In this document: positions 8,443 to 15,791 of the stretch, piece by piece | Numbering within the stretch: position 1 is the stretch's first letter | Layout: each line of letters opens with the position of its first letter | Source: Deltaproteobacteria bacterium | GTDB taxonomy: Bacteria > Desulfobacterota > Binatia > UBA9968 | Assembly: GCA_016210115.1 (NCBI GenBank) | Contig: JACQUW010000068.1 | Coordinates: 1 to 40,430 of the forward strand | Reading direction: 5' to 3' | Length of the DNA: 40,430 nt | Notes under the pieces: model-generated | Databases searched by the model: none | Seen by the model: the letters and a program-made list of their open reading frames with translations, nothing else | What the model was told of the DNA's origin: nothing | Translations under genes and position numbers: made by a program

Positions 8443-9699
8443 ATGCTGAAAAGGCTTTTAAGACGCCTCGTTCCGCCGTTACTGTTTTTAGTTGCGGGCT
8501 CAGCGTGTGCGTCACCGGATTCCAGCCGACGCAATCAGGCCGTTTCCAAAGAGAGCATCTCACCCAAGCAAGCGCAAGCAGACCCGGCTTCCCTTCTCCG
8601 CAATGACGAGGTGCTGAATGGAGGCGAAACGCCGTCGACGGGACCGCTTGCCGGCCAGTCGATTTTTCTGGCTCTTACCCGGTGGGGGTCAACAACATTG
8701 AGCCTGTTCAACCACGCGACTAAAAAGGCGATCCCCGTGAGCACGAAAACGACCGGAGATCCGGTCTTCTCGCTGGGGTCGGGCCGGATCGCTTATCTGG
8801 TGCGAGAGGGGGTTAATCCGGCAAAAAATCATATCGAAGTTTTGGATTTACGGGAGCGAAAGGTCCAGCTCATCAAGCCGGCCGCTGATTTTGCCTTCAC
8901 AGGTTTCGTATTGAGTCCCAATGGAGAGCAACTGGCCTATGCCCAGATCAATCTCCGCTGGAGCCGCAGCCATCGTGTTTTTTGGCGGATAGGGATTGCG
9001 GAATTGAAACAGCATGAGTCACGTGTCTCCGCGACTTCCAGCCAAATCAAACTCTCCGGCGAAGAGATCCCCGTTCCTTTTGCCTGGTCCGCCAGCACGG
9101 GAAAAATCTATTTTCAAGGACTCTTGCCTTTCCGGGGCATGTCAACCCAGGGAATCTGGTCCATGTCACCTGACGGCTCTGGATTTACACGCCTCCTCAC
9201 CGAGCCGTCTTACACCGGCAATCCACGTCTATCCACGGATGGAGTCAATCTGGCATACCTTAAGACGGTCATCGAAGACTTACCTCGGGATCCTATGTCA
9301 AGACCCGGAGCTCCTCCGGGGAATATTCTCGCGATCATGAATCTTGCAACCGGCGAGCAGAGCATTTGGGCGCAACAGGCCGATAGCGTCTTTGGCATCC
9401 TTAACTGGTCCGCAACCGGAAAAGAGATCCTGGCCACCAACCAAGACTGGCGGGAGGGACGCTTTCGTGATTCGGCTTTGCTCAGGATAACAAGGGACGG
9501 ATCTTTCCTGATGCTGAAACTCGCCCGCGCTCCATCCTTGAAGATAACGGCAATCGGAGAGTGTGGCCGCTCCCTTTATTGGGTCGAGGAAAATGAGCTG
9601 GGAGCAAAGCTGCTTGGGATCAGGGCTAACGCCGTCCCGGAAACCTTTTTCGATTATCCTGAAGGGAGAATCTATTTCCTCGGCTGCACGGGAGAGTAG
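8443..9699 (+). CDS. Putative lipoprotein with TolB/WD40-like beta-propeller
   Basis: A 418-residue protein beginning with a signal sequence ([22 protein letters not shown]) that ends in a lipobox-like GSAC, so probably a lipoprotein. The rest shows repeated short blades of the TolB/PD40 kind, for example [44 protein letters not shown] and [14 protein letters not shown], which suggests a six- or seven-bladed propeller outside the cytoplasmic membrane. No haem or metal motif is seen. It sits 11 bp after the Rieske gene and 5 bp before cytochrome b, so it is made with the complex and may be an accessory subunit or assembly factor. That role is inferred from position only. Confidence 0.7.
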   Translation: MLKRLLRRLVPPLLFLVAGSACASPDSSRRNQAVSKESISPKQAQADPASLLRNDEVLNGGETPSTGPLAGQSIFLALTRWGSTTLSLFNHATKKAIPVSTKTTGDPVFSLGSGRIAYLVREGVNPAKNHIEVLDLRERKVQLIKPAADFAFTGFVLSPNGEQLAYAQINLRWSRSHRVFWRIGIAELKQHESRVSATSSQIKLSGEEIPVPFAWSASTGKIYFQGLLPFRGMSTQGIWSMSPDGSGFTRLLTEPSYTGNPRLSTDGVNLAYLKTVIEDLPRDPMSRPGAPPGNILAIMNLATGEQSIWAQQADSVFGILNWSATGKEILATNQDWREGRFRDSALLRITRDGSFLMLKLARAPSLKITAIGECGRSLYWVEENELGAKLLGIRANAVPETFFDYPEGRIYFLGCTGE

Positions 9700-9704
9700 A
9701 TTTC

Positions 9705-10910
9705 ATGGAGTCTCTCAGAAAACTCATCAGCGCCGTCGGTTCGGGTTTGCGAGAAGCGCCTGGCCGCCTTTATCGGTCGGTTTTTCGCAGCAGCTATCCG
9801 CTTACGTTACGACAGCAGTTGTCGGTTGTGGTCAACAATCTGATTCTTCACGTGCATCCATCGCGCGTGTTTCGCCGCAGCATCAAGCCTTCAACAACCT
9901 TTGGCCTGGGTCTGATGTGCCTTTATCTTTTCATTATCGAGTGGGTCACAGGCGTCTATCTGATGTTCTATTATGAACCCTCGACCGGCGCCGCCTACGG
10001 CAGGATTTTGGATCTCAACTATGCCGTCGCTTTTGGCCGGCTTATGCGTAACCTCCACCGCTGGGCGGCCGAGGCTATGGTCGTTGCTGTTGTGATCCAT
10101 ATGTGTCGCGTTTTCTACACCGGCGCTTATAAGCCGCCAAGGGAGTTCAACTGGGTTTTGGGGGTTGTTCTTCTCATCCTGACTCTCGCGCTTAGCTTTA
10201 CGGGCTACCTTCTTCCCTGGGACCAGCTTTCCTTTTGGGCTATAACCGTCGGCACCAACATCGTAAACTACATGCCGGTCCTGGGTCCGAAGTTGCGCTT
10301 CTTGTTGCTGGGAGGTGACGCCGTCGGTAGCGAAGCCTTGCTGCGCTTCTACACTTTGCATGTCATTGCGATTCCCGCCGTTGCTGCGCTGATCATTAAC
10401 TACCATATCTGGCGCGTCATCAAAGATGGAGGTCTCGCCCATCCTTTGGAACAGAACCCTGAAGCGCAGCGGATGGATCCGGTGGTTCCAACTTTTCCGA
10501 CTGTGGTTTATACGGAGCTCTTCGTGTTGGTGGTTTTGATGGCGGGACTGACAGCGGCCTCTCTTATTTTTAATGCCCCTCTCGAAGAGGAGGCAAACCC
10601 TCTGCTGCCAAGCAATCCTTCAAAAGCGCCGTGGTATTTTCTGGGCCTTCAGGAACTCGTGAGCTACTCCGCTTTTTGGGGCGGGGTCATGGCGCCTGCG
10701 CTTCTCACGCTATTCTTGCTGGTCCTGCCGTATATGGATCGCAGCTCCGAAGGGATAGGAATCTGGTTTTCCCGAGCGCGAACGGGCATGAACATCTTAT
10801 GGACTTTCATCCTGGTTGCCATTGTGGTGTTTACAGCAATTGGGGTTTACCTCAGGGGACCGAATTGGAATTTTTACTGGCCTTGGGAAGGCTGGCCCGG
10901 GCCCAATTAG
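9705..10910 (+). CDS. Cytochrome b (fused b6 and subunit IV type)
   Basis: A 401-residue di-haem cytochrome b, the membrane core that oxidises quinol. The four haem ligands are visible: H118 and H132 in helix B (HRW...IHMCR, 13 residues between) and H219 and H234 in helix D (LHV...NYH, 14 residues between, the b6-type spacing). GYLLPWDQ (167-174) is the usual motif after helix C. The C-terminal third (~262-390) corresponds to subunit IV and carries [12 protein letters not shown] (307-318) where PEWY normally sits; the acidic residue of that motif is absent. About eight membrane segments fit the hydrophobicity. Start ATG is 5 bp after the previous stop. Confidence 0.94.
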   Translation: MESLRKLISAVGSGLREAPGRLYRSVFRSSYPLTLRQQLSVVVNNLILHVHPSRVFRRSIKPSTTFGLGLMCLYLFIIEWVTGVYLMFYYEPSTGAAYGRILDLNYAVAFGRLMRNLHRWAAEAMVVAVVIHMCRVFYTGAYKPPREFNWVLGVVLLILTLALSFTGYLLPWDQLSFWAITVGTNIVNYMPVLGPKLRFLLLGGDAVGSEALLRFYTLHVIAIPAVAALIINYHIWRVIKDGGLAHPLEQNPEAQRMDPVVPTFPTVVYTELFVLVVLMAGLTAASLIFNAPLEEEANPLLPSNPSKAPWYFLGLQELVSYSAFWGGVMAPALLTLFLLVLPYMDRSSEGIGIWFSRARTGMNILWTFILVAIVVFTAIGVYLRGPNWNFYWPWEGWPGPN

Positions 10911-10929
10911 AGGAGGTTTGGGAAAGTCA

Positions 10930-12027
10930 ATGGAAAGATGGCTCGTTTACGCCAGCCTGGTATTGACTCTCATTTTGGGTTGGGCTGTCTGGGCTGACTA
11001 CAACCAGGAGTGGACAACCTATCAACAAGACTATTACCGGCTCGCTTTACGCCTCGCAAAGAGCGATGCGGAGAAGGAATGGGCCACAGGCCAGCGGTTG
11101 GAGATCAAGCAAATTCAGCCAAAAGACCTCGGAACCGTGGAGCGTTGCATGACTTGTCACCTGGCTGTGGAGGGATCCACACTCGGCGACCTTCCGCAAC
11201 CGTTGAGAAAGCATCCCGCGATTTTGGAAACTCATCCGCCGCAGCGATTCGGCTGCATCGTGTGTCACGGAGGGGAAGGCAGGGGAGTCACTACGCTGGA
11301 GGCGCACGGCCACGGCGATCTCGCCGCCAAGCCTTTAGTGAAGCGGGAATACATGCAGGCCGCCTGTTATGCCTGCCATGGGGAGAACACTCTCCCGCCC
11401 AAGGCCATCGCTGCCGTGCTTCGGGGAAAGCTGCTCATAAACCGTAGCATGTGCCTCGGCTGTCACCAGATTAACGGAGAAGGCGGGGACGAAGGGCCGG
11501 ACCTCAGTACCGTTGGCAGCCATCGCAATTGGTTGTGGCTGTATGCGCATCTTGCCCGGCCTCAGGGGGTGGTCGCGGGCTCGACCATGCCGGTCTTTCG
11601 TCTCGCGCGCGAGGAGATCAGAGACATCACGATCTATTTGATGACCCTACTCGACTCCCGCGATCGGCTCAGGATGATGGCGCACCGGGCCCGGCGCGTG
11701 GCAAAACCCGATGCGCCCGGCTTATCCGATAAGGGGGAAACCAAAGGCCAGATGAAGAGTCCGAACGGTACCGGGATCGAGCAATTTCAGTATAGCGGCA
11801 AGGCTCTATTTCGCGGCGCCGGCTGTAGCCTGTGTCATTTGATCGAGATCAAAGGTGGAGAGGTAGGTCCCGCCCTGACCTATATCGCCCGGAAGCGAAA
11901 ACCTGAGGATCTGGAAGATCTGTTGAAGGACCCAGATAAGATCCTGCCGGGAGGAAAAATGGCTCAGCTCTATCTCAATGAACCGCAAGTAAAAGCTCTG
12001 GTGAGTTATCTGACCACGCTCCGGTAA
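10930..12027 (+). CDS. Membrane-anchored pentahaem cytochrome c
   Basis: A 365-residue cytochrome c with an N-terminal membrane anchor (residues ~4-21) and five CxxCH haem sites: CMTCH (73-77), CIVCH (109-113), CYACH (146-150), CLGCH (175-179) and CSLCH (299-303). The first four form a compact multihaem part; the last lies in a separate C-terminal mono-haem domain with a linker at ~250-285. It replaces cytochrome c1 in the usual bc1 set and presumably carries electrons from the Rieske protein. ATG 10930 has AGGAGG (10911-10916) at a rather long 13-base spacing; the frame is open back to 10816 inside cytochrome b but that part is not protein-like. The stop overlaps the next start as TAATG. Confidence 0.9.
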   Translation: MERWLVYASLVLTLILGWAVWADYNQEWTTYQQDYYRLALRLAKSDAEKEWATGQRLEIKQIQPKDLGTVERCMTCHLAVEGSTLGDLPQPLRKHPAILETHPPQRFGCIVCHGGEGRGVTTLEAHGHGDLAAKPLVKREYMQAACYACHGENTLPPKAIAAVLRGKLLINRSMCLGCHQINGEGGDEGPDLSTVGSHRNWLWLYAHLARPQGVVAGSTMPVFRLAREEIRDITIYLMTLLDSRDRLRMMAHRARRVAKPDAPGLSDKGETKGQMKSPNGTGIEQFQYSGKALFRGAGCSLCHLIEIKGGEVGPALTYIARKRKPEDLEDLLKDPDKILPGGKMAQLYLNEPQVKALVSYLTTLR

Positions 12028-12773
12028 TGAGAATTTCGCTTCTCCCAATTTCGTTTCTGTGTCTCGTTCTAATCTTGGCGCAGGGCTGCGACCAATGGCC
12101 TGAACCGGCGCGCATCCGTGCCCTCACGCCACTGGAGGAGAAGGGCTGGAAGATTTTTGAACGAGAGTCGTGCTTTTCCTCCTGTCACCTCCAGACGATC
12201 GCCTCCCCCGGCGGAGAGGATGTGCCCGGGTTTGTACCTGACCTGCGCAAGCGACCCAACCGAACCCCTGATTGGTACCTGGCTTATCTCATCAACCCCA
12301 GGGCAGTCCTTCCTTTCAGTCCCATGACCTCCTATGGGTATCTCTCTCGGGATGAGATTGAGGCGCTCGCAGCTTTTCTCTCACGGCTCAAGAAGGATTC
12401 TCCTGCGCCCGAGCCAATTTCAACCAAAGATATCCCCGAAACTCCTCCGGGAATTGAAGGATACCAGGCGGGCCGGAGCATCTTTTTTATGTATTGCGTC
12501 GGCTGTCACGGAGAATCCGGCAGTGGAGGCGGGCCGGTGGGCCATCTCCTTTCCCCGGAACCCCGGGATTTCACCGACGCCATATGGATGAACAAACAAA
12601 CCGAAGCCTATCTTTTTTCCGTGACGACCGATGGCAAGCCTGATACGGCGATGCCGCCGTTCAAGGATATATTGACCGCTAAAGAAAGAGCCCTGGTGAT
12701 CCGCTACGTGCAGTTTTTCGCCGACCCCGTGGCTAGAGAGCGGATGGAATTGAGATTTGTGCTGAAGCAGTAA
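12027..12773 (+). CDS. Dihaem cytochrome c lipoprotein with one CX3CH site
   Basis: A 248-residue protein with a lipoprotein signal ending in LAQGC (lipid Cys 21) and two cytochrome c domains. The first has CFSSCH (49-54), which is CX3CH, three residues between the cysteines instead of two; M100 is a possible distal ligand. The second has the standard CVGCH (157-161) with GSGGGPVG after it and TAMPPF as a distal-Met region, as in cbb3/alternative-complex type mono-haem domains. It is the last gene of the Rieske-cytochrome b operon and overlaps the stop of the pentahaem gene by one base. Its 3' end overlaps the convergent FmdE-MobB gene by 41 bp. It may shuttle electrons to a terminal reductase or oxidase. 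Confidence 0.88.
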   Translation: MRISLLPISFLCLVLILAQGCDQWPEPARIRALTPLEEKGWKIFERESCFSSCHLQTIASPGGEDVPGFVPDLRKRPNRTPDWYLAYLINPRAVLPFSPMTSYGYLSRDEIEALAAFLSRLKKDSPAPEPISTKDIPETPPGIEGYQAGRSIFFMYCVGCHGESGSGGGPVGHLLSPEPRDFTDAIWMNKQTEAYLFSVTTDGKPDTAMPPFKDILTAKERALVIRYVQFFADPVARERMELRFVLKQ

Positions 12774-13866
12774 CTTCCGGCCTGCCTATAATCTTCTTTT
12801 CGATTAGATCAACCAGCGATTTAATCTCTTCCGGTTTGAACAAAGGGACATCCCCTGGCCGCTTTTCCGGCGTAATGGTTGAAAGGAGCAGTCCTTCCGC
12901 AGCATGGATTGAAGAGACTGTTTGGGAAGGTTCCAAAACCTCGACCCGCGTTATCGGTTCCGATCGCAACCCCTCGACAAGCACGAGGTCCACGCCTTCG
13001 TGGTAACCAATGAGATCGTTAAGCGGAATCCGCCCCTCGGTGTCCCGAAAGACCGCCACCTGTGACGGAGAGACCAAGGTCACCGAGCGAGCTCCTGCCT
13101 GTCTATGTCTCCAAGAATCCTTTCCCTCATGGTCGACGACCATAGGTGAGCTGGAATGGTGGTGCTTCACGGTGCCGACCCGGTAACCACGGCCGGAGAG
13201 CTCGGGAACCAGGTTTTCAATCAGAGTTGTCTTTCCTACATTCTTGCGGCCAACAACAAGGAGGACTTTGGGCAAGGCGGGATGTGAGCGGCGTCTCCCT
13301 CTAAGATAGCTTCCCTGAGCACAGGGAATGCAAAGAAGCCGGTCGTTGACTTTGACTTCGCGCCTGAAGTTTATTCCCTCTCCGCATTGATCGCAAAACA
13401 CACGCTGGCTTTTAGCCCCCGGCAGATCTTCTGGAGGAATTTGAATGTCGAAAGGAGAAACTGAGAAAAGCGCCGACTCTGGAAGTGAAGCATAGAGTTC
13501 GTTTTGATCTCGGCGCGGATCGCCCCGCTTGTTGCTGCAGGAGACCGCGAGTGATCTCGCTTCGTCTCTTGCGAGGACGCGGACGGACTTTTTCGTTTCC
13601 AGATTGCAAAAGGCAGCGGCCATCTTGCCGTAATCAAGAAATCTCAGCGTTCGTTTCCCTAGAGAGCAGCCGGTGACAGACTGTATGGCATCTGTGGCGC
13701 ATCGGTCCATCTCTACGTACACCAGAAGCTTTTTGCATCCCCTCGGCTCATCGATCGCGACTTCCCGACATCCAAGCATCGCCATGCGCACCCCGAGCAC
13801 CTGCCCGCCACAGAGATGGCCATGAATCGAAGAGGACTCCTCAAGAAGGACATCAAAGGATCGCAT
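12733..13866 (-). CDS. FmdE-like / zinc-ribbon / MobB fusion protein
   Basis: A 377-residue fusion. Residues ~1-140 are FmdE-like, the small family linked with formylmethanofuran dehydrogenase and with formate dehydrogenase or other molybdoenzymes; HGHLCGGQVLG (15-25), GCKKLLVYVEMDRCATDAI and GCSLGKRTL are characteristic. Residues ~158-182 form a zinc ribbon (CDQC ... CIPC). Residues ~199-362 are MobB, the GTPase-like adaptor that helps MobA attach a nucleotide to molybdopterin; the P-loop is GRKNVGKTT (206-214), and GTVKHHH and LVEGLRSEP match the family. A ribosome site (AGGAGAG) lies about ten bases before the ATG. It points to demand for bis-MGD cofactor, in line with the molybdoenzyme at the left edge. 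It is a single clean frame. Confidence 0.87.
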   Translation of the reverse strand: MRSFDVLLEESSSIHGHLCGGQVLGVRMAMLGCREVAIDEPRGCKKLLVYVEMDRCATDAIQSVTGCSLGKRTLRFLDYGKMAAAFCNLETKKSVRVLARDEARSLAVSCSNKRGDPRRDQNELYASLPESALFSVSPFDIQIPPEDLPGAKSQRVFCDQCGEGINFRREVKVNDRLLCIPCAQGSYLRGRRRSHPALPKVLLVVGRKNVGKTTLIENLVPELSGRGYRVGTVKHHHSSSPMVVDHEGKDSWRHRQAGARSVTLVSPSQVAVFRDTEGRIPLNDLIGYHEGVDLVLVEGLRSEPITRVEVLEPSQTVSSIHAAEGLLLSTITPEKRPGDVPLFKPEEIKSLVDLIEKKIIGRPEVTASAQISIPSAL

Positions 13867-14096
13867 TCGGCTTGATCTCTCCTATGAGCTAAAAGGCTGG
13901 CATTCAAAAAACGCAAAACTCATACCAGCCTGACCGATAGAGATAGATATCCTCAGCGAGGAAAATGCCACGCGCAATTCCACAAATTGAGAAAACGGTA
14001 CCAAATTTTTCCTATCCCGGAAAGCCGAAACCATTTTGGACTGGTTGTACATTGAGCCCGAAGTCCCTACGGGAGGAGGCCCAGGTCTTATTCACC
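13867..14096. other. Intergenic region with no gene seen
   Basis: The 230 bp between the MobB fusion start and the end of the TssB-TssC fusion gene hold the MobB ribosome site and a weak 7-bp inverted repeat (13894-13900 with 13925-13931, AGGCTGG/CCAGCCT, 24-base loop). I see no terminator T-run for the sheath gene and no plausible small gene. It marks the border between the respiratory and T6SS blocks. Confidence 0.35.
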
Positions 14097-15650
14097 TCAT
14101 TGTTTCTTTGGGCTACTGGACCAGTGACCGGCGAGAAGTGCTGGTGGATCTGCCACAGATCGCGCGGAGGGAATCATCACGAAATCGCGATCCCGATGAG
14201 AAACCAGAAGCATGAATCCCTGGCTGTTCAATGCCCCAGTAAGGCCATCCGGCAGTAACACCTCCGCGCACGGCTTCGTTTGCTTGATCCCCGCCTCCTC
14301 GTAGACATGCAACAACATCCCTTCCAACCGCCCAGCCAGGCGTGCGGGATCGAGTGACCAGCCGCGTTCGGTGAACTCACGGGCAAGAATGACAGCAAAA
14401 GCAAAAGCCGCGTTCCCCCATAGATATTTTTCGTGATCTCGACCGCTCACACCCTCCTCGAAGGCAAATGAACGGACCGGGTCGCTTTCCGCGCCATACG
14501 GAAGGCGCAGCAGAAAGCGCGGGAGCAGCAGGGCCGCTGAGCGCGCTTGTGGAGATTTTCGAAACGCCCGCCACGCGCTGTAGGGCTCTCCTTCAAACAG
14601 ACGGACGAGAGTTTTTGCCGAAGGAATTTCGGTGAACGATTCAGCCCCGAGGAACAGCGGGTGGGCGGCCGCGACGAAAGGAGCGCCAACGCGCTGCGCA
14701 ATCCGGGCGATGCGGTCGAGCAATTCCACGTCGTTTATCCCGAAATCATAATTAGCGATGAAAGCGCCCCACGGGCTGCCGCACTCGGAAGAAAAGGAGA
14801 AAAGGTTTTTGAAAAACATCGAGGCTTCAATTCCCTCCGCCTTGGCCAAGTCGTTTTCCAAAGCCGATTTCGAAACGTCAAGCAGGTATATCTTAAGCTC
14901 CGTTCCCGTCTCGGCGTTCGTAACCAGAAAATGGAGAGCGCGCCACGCGGCCTCCAACCTTTGAAAATCCTTGTGATGCAAGACGGCTCTCAACTGTTCA
15001 CCCAGCAAGCTTTCAACGGCGGCTGTTAGCTGTTTTTGCTGTCCCAAGTCGATTTGAATGAGATGAGGCCGCACGATTTCACGGACGAACCGGTCGAGGT
15101 CTGCCAACGGGCGCTTTGGAGCCGGCGTTGCGGGCGAAGGATCCGTCTCCTCTATTATCGCTTCCAACAAACTTGAGGTTCCCTCGGGTCGTGGGATTGT
15201 TGTGGCGGCATCGGATGGTTTGATCCACTTCCGGACTTGGGCCGCGGCCGCGTTAAATTTCGCCGGGTCGTCAAGGGCGCGACGGAGCTCGAGTAAAGCC
15301 CGCAGGGGTTCAATTTGCTTCAGAATTTCGTCCGGATGAAAAGACTCTATGCCGCGCATAAAGAGCTGAGCTTTCCACCCTTCGCCCCCTGCGCCGGCGC
15401 CGCCATCCAGAGTGGCCTCAAAGCGCACGCCCAGGCGCTCCATGACTGCGTCGAAATTGTCCCGATCGATTTCGATGGGCTTGAGATCGGCGAGTGTTTC
15501 GGGAGCGTCCGCCTCGCCCAGTGCCCGCCCCGTAAACTCGCCGAGGACGCCAATAATCAGCGGCGTCTCCTCGGCGAGGGGCAGAGATTCGTCGGCGGAG
15601 CCAACCTCGCTCACCAACAGGACATCGGCACGGTCAGAACGTTTAGGCAT
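14097..15650 (-). CDS. TssB-TssC sheath fusion with shortened C-terminus
   Basis: A 517-residue T6SS sheath-type protein. Residues ~1-145 follow TssB (PLIIGVLGEFTG, then LKPIEIDRDNFDAVMERLGV, then SFHPDEILKQIEPLRALLELR). Residues ~158-517 follow TssC (SSLLEAIIEET, FQRLEAAWRALHFLV, WGAFIANYDFGINDVELLDR, RLPYGAE, HEKYLWGNAAFAFA, SQGFMLLVSHRDRDF). Compared with the separate TssC encoded at 37023 it ends about 110 residues early, just after the GFIPLVH-equivalent, so the C-terminal strands that interlock neighbouring sheath subunits are missing. This makes an ordinary sheath role unlikely; a cap, regulator or baseplate-adaptor role is possible but unproven. Good ribosome site (GGAGGG). Last of a block with the kinase, 141 bp downstream of it. 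Confidence 0.85.
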   Translation of the reverse strand: MPKRSDRADVLLVSEVGSADESLPLAEETPLIIGVLGEFTGRALGEADAPETLADLKPIEIDRDNFDAVMERLGVRFEATLDGGAGAGGEGWKAQLFMRGIESFHPDEILKQIEPLRALLELRRALDDPAKFNAAAAQVRKWIKPSDAATTIPRPEGTSSLLEAIIEETDPSPATPAPKRPLADLDRFVREIVRPHLIQIDLGQQKQLTAAVESLLGEQLRAVLHHKDFQRLEAAWRALHFLVTNAETGTELKIYLLDVSKSALENDLAKAEGIEASMFFKNLFSFSSECGSPWGAFIANYDFGINDVELLDRIARIAQRVGAPFVAAAHPLFLGAESFTEIPSAKTLVRLFEGEPYSAWRAFRKSPQARSAALLLPRFLLRLPYGAESDPVRSFAFEEGVSGRDHEKYLWGNAAFAFAVILAREFTERGWSLDPARLAGRLEGMLLHVYEEAGIKQTKPCAEVLLPDGLTGALNSQGFMLLVSHRDRDFVMIPSARSVADPPALLAGHWSSSPKKQ

Positions 15651-15665
15651 GCTTAGACCCTCCTT
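15624..15665 (-). repeat. Direct repeat copy A: leader and first codons of the sheath fusion
   Basis: This 42-bp segment holds the ribosome site and first eight codons (MPKRSDRA) of the TssB-TssC fusion gene. It matches 19571-19612 in the same orientation at 37 of 42 positions. Similarity stops on both sides. Confidence 0.8.
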
Positions 15666-15791
15666 TATCCTTGAGAGGCCTGCAATGGTCCGCAGAGATT
15701 AAGTGTGGCACTGGTAAGATCCTTCCAGCCCAGTGTTGCGTTTTGGACTCCAGCCAGCGGCTCTGGTCCCCTACGTCAATTTCTCTCACGG

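Noticed and set aside
10816..10929. Upstream extension of the pentahaem cytochrome c
   Set aside because: It overlaps cytochrome b out of frame and lacks a signal or anchor; the ATG at 10930 begins a normal membrane anchor.
13894..13931. 7-bp inverted repeat as terminator
   Set aside because: Short stem, 24-base loop and no T-run; it is also upstream, not downstream, of the MobB fusion.
15651..15791. Sigma54 site ahead of the TssB-TssC fusion
   Set aside because: Only the GG/GC spacing fits; the rest of the -24/-12 consensus does not match.
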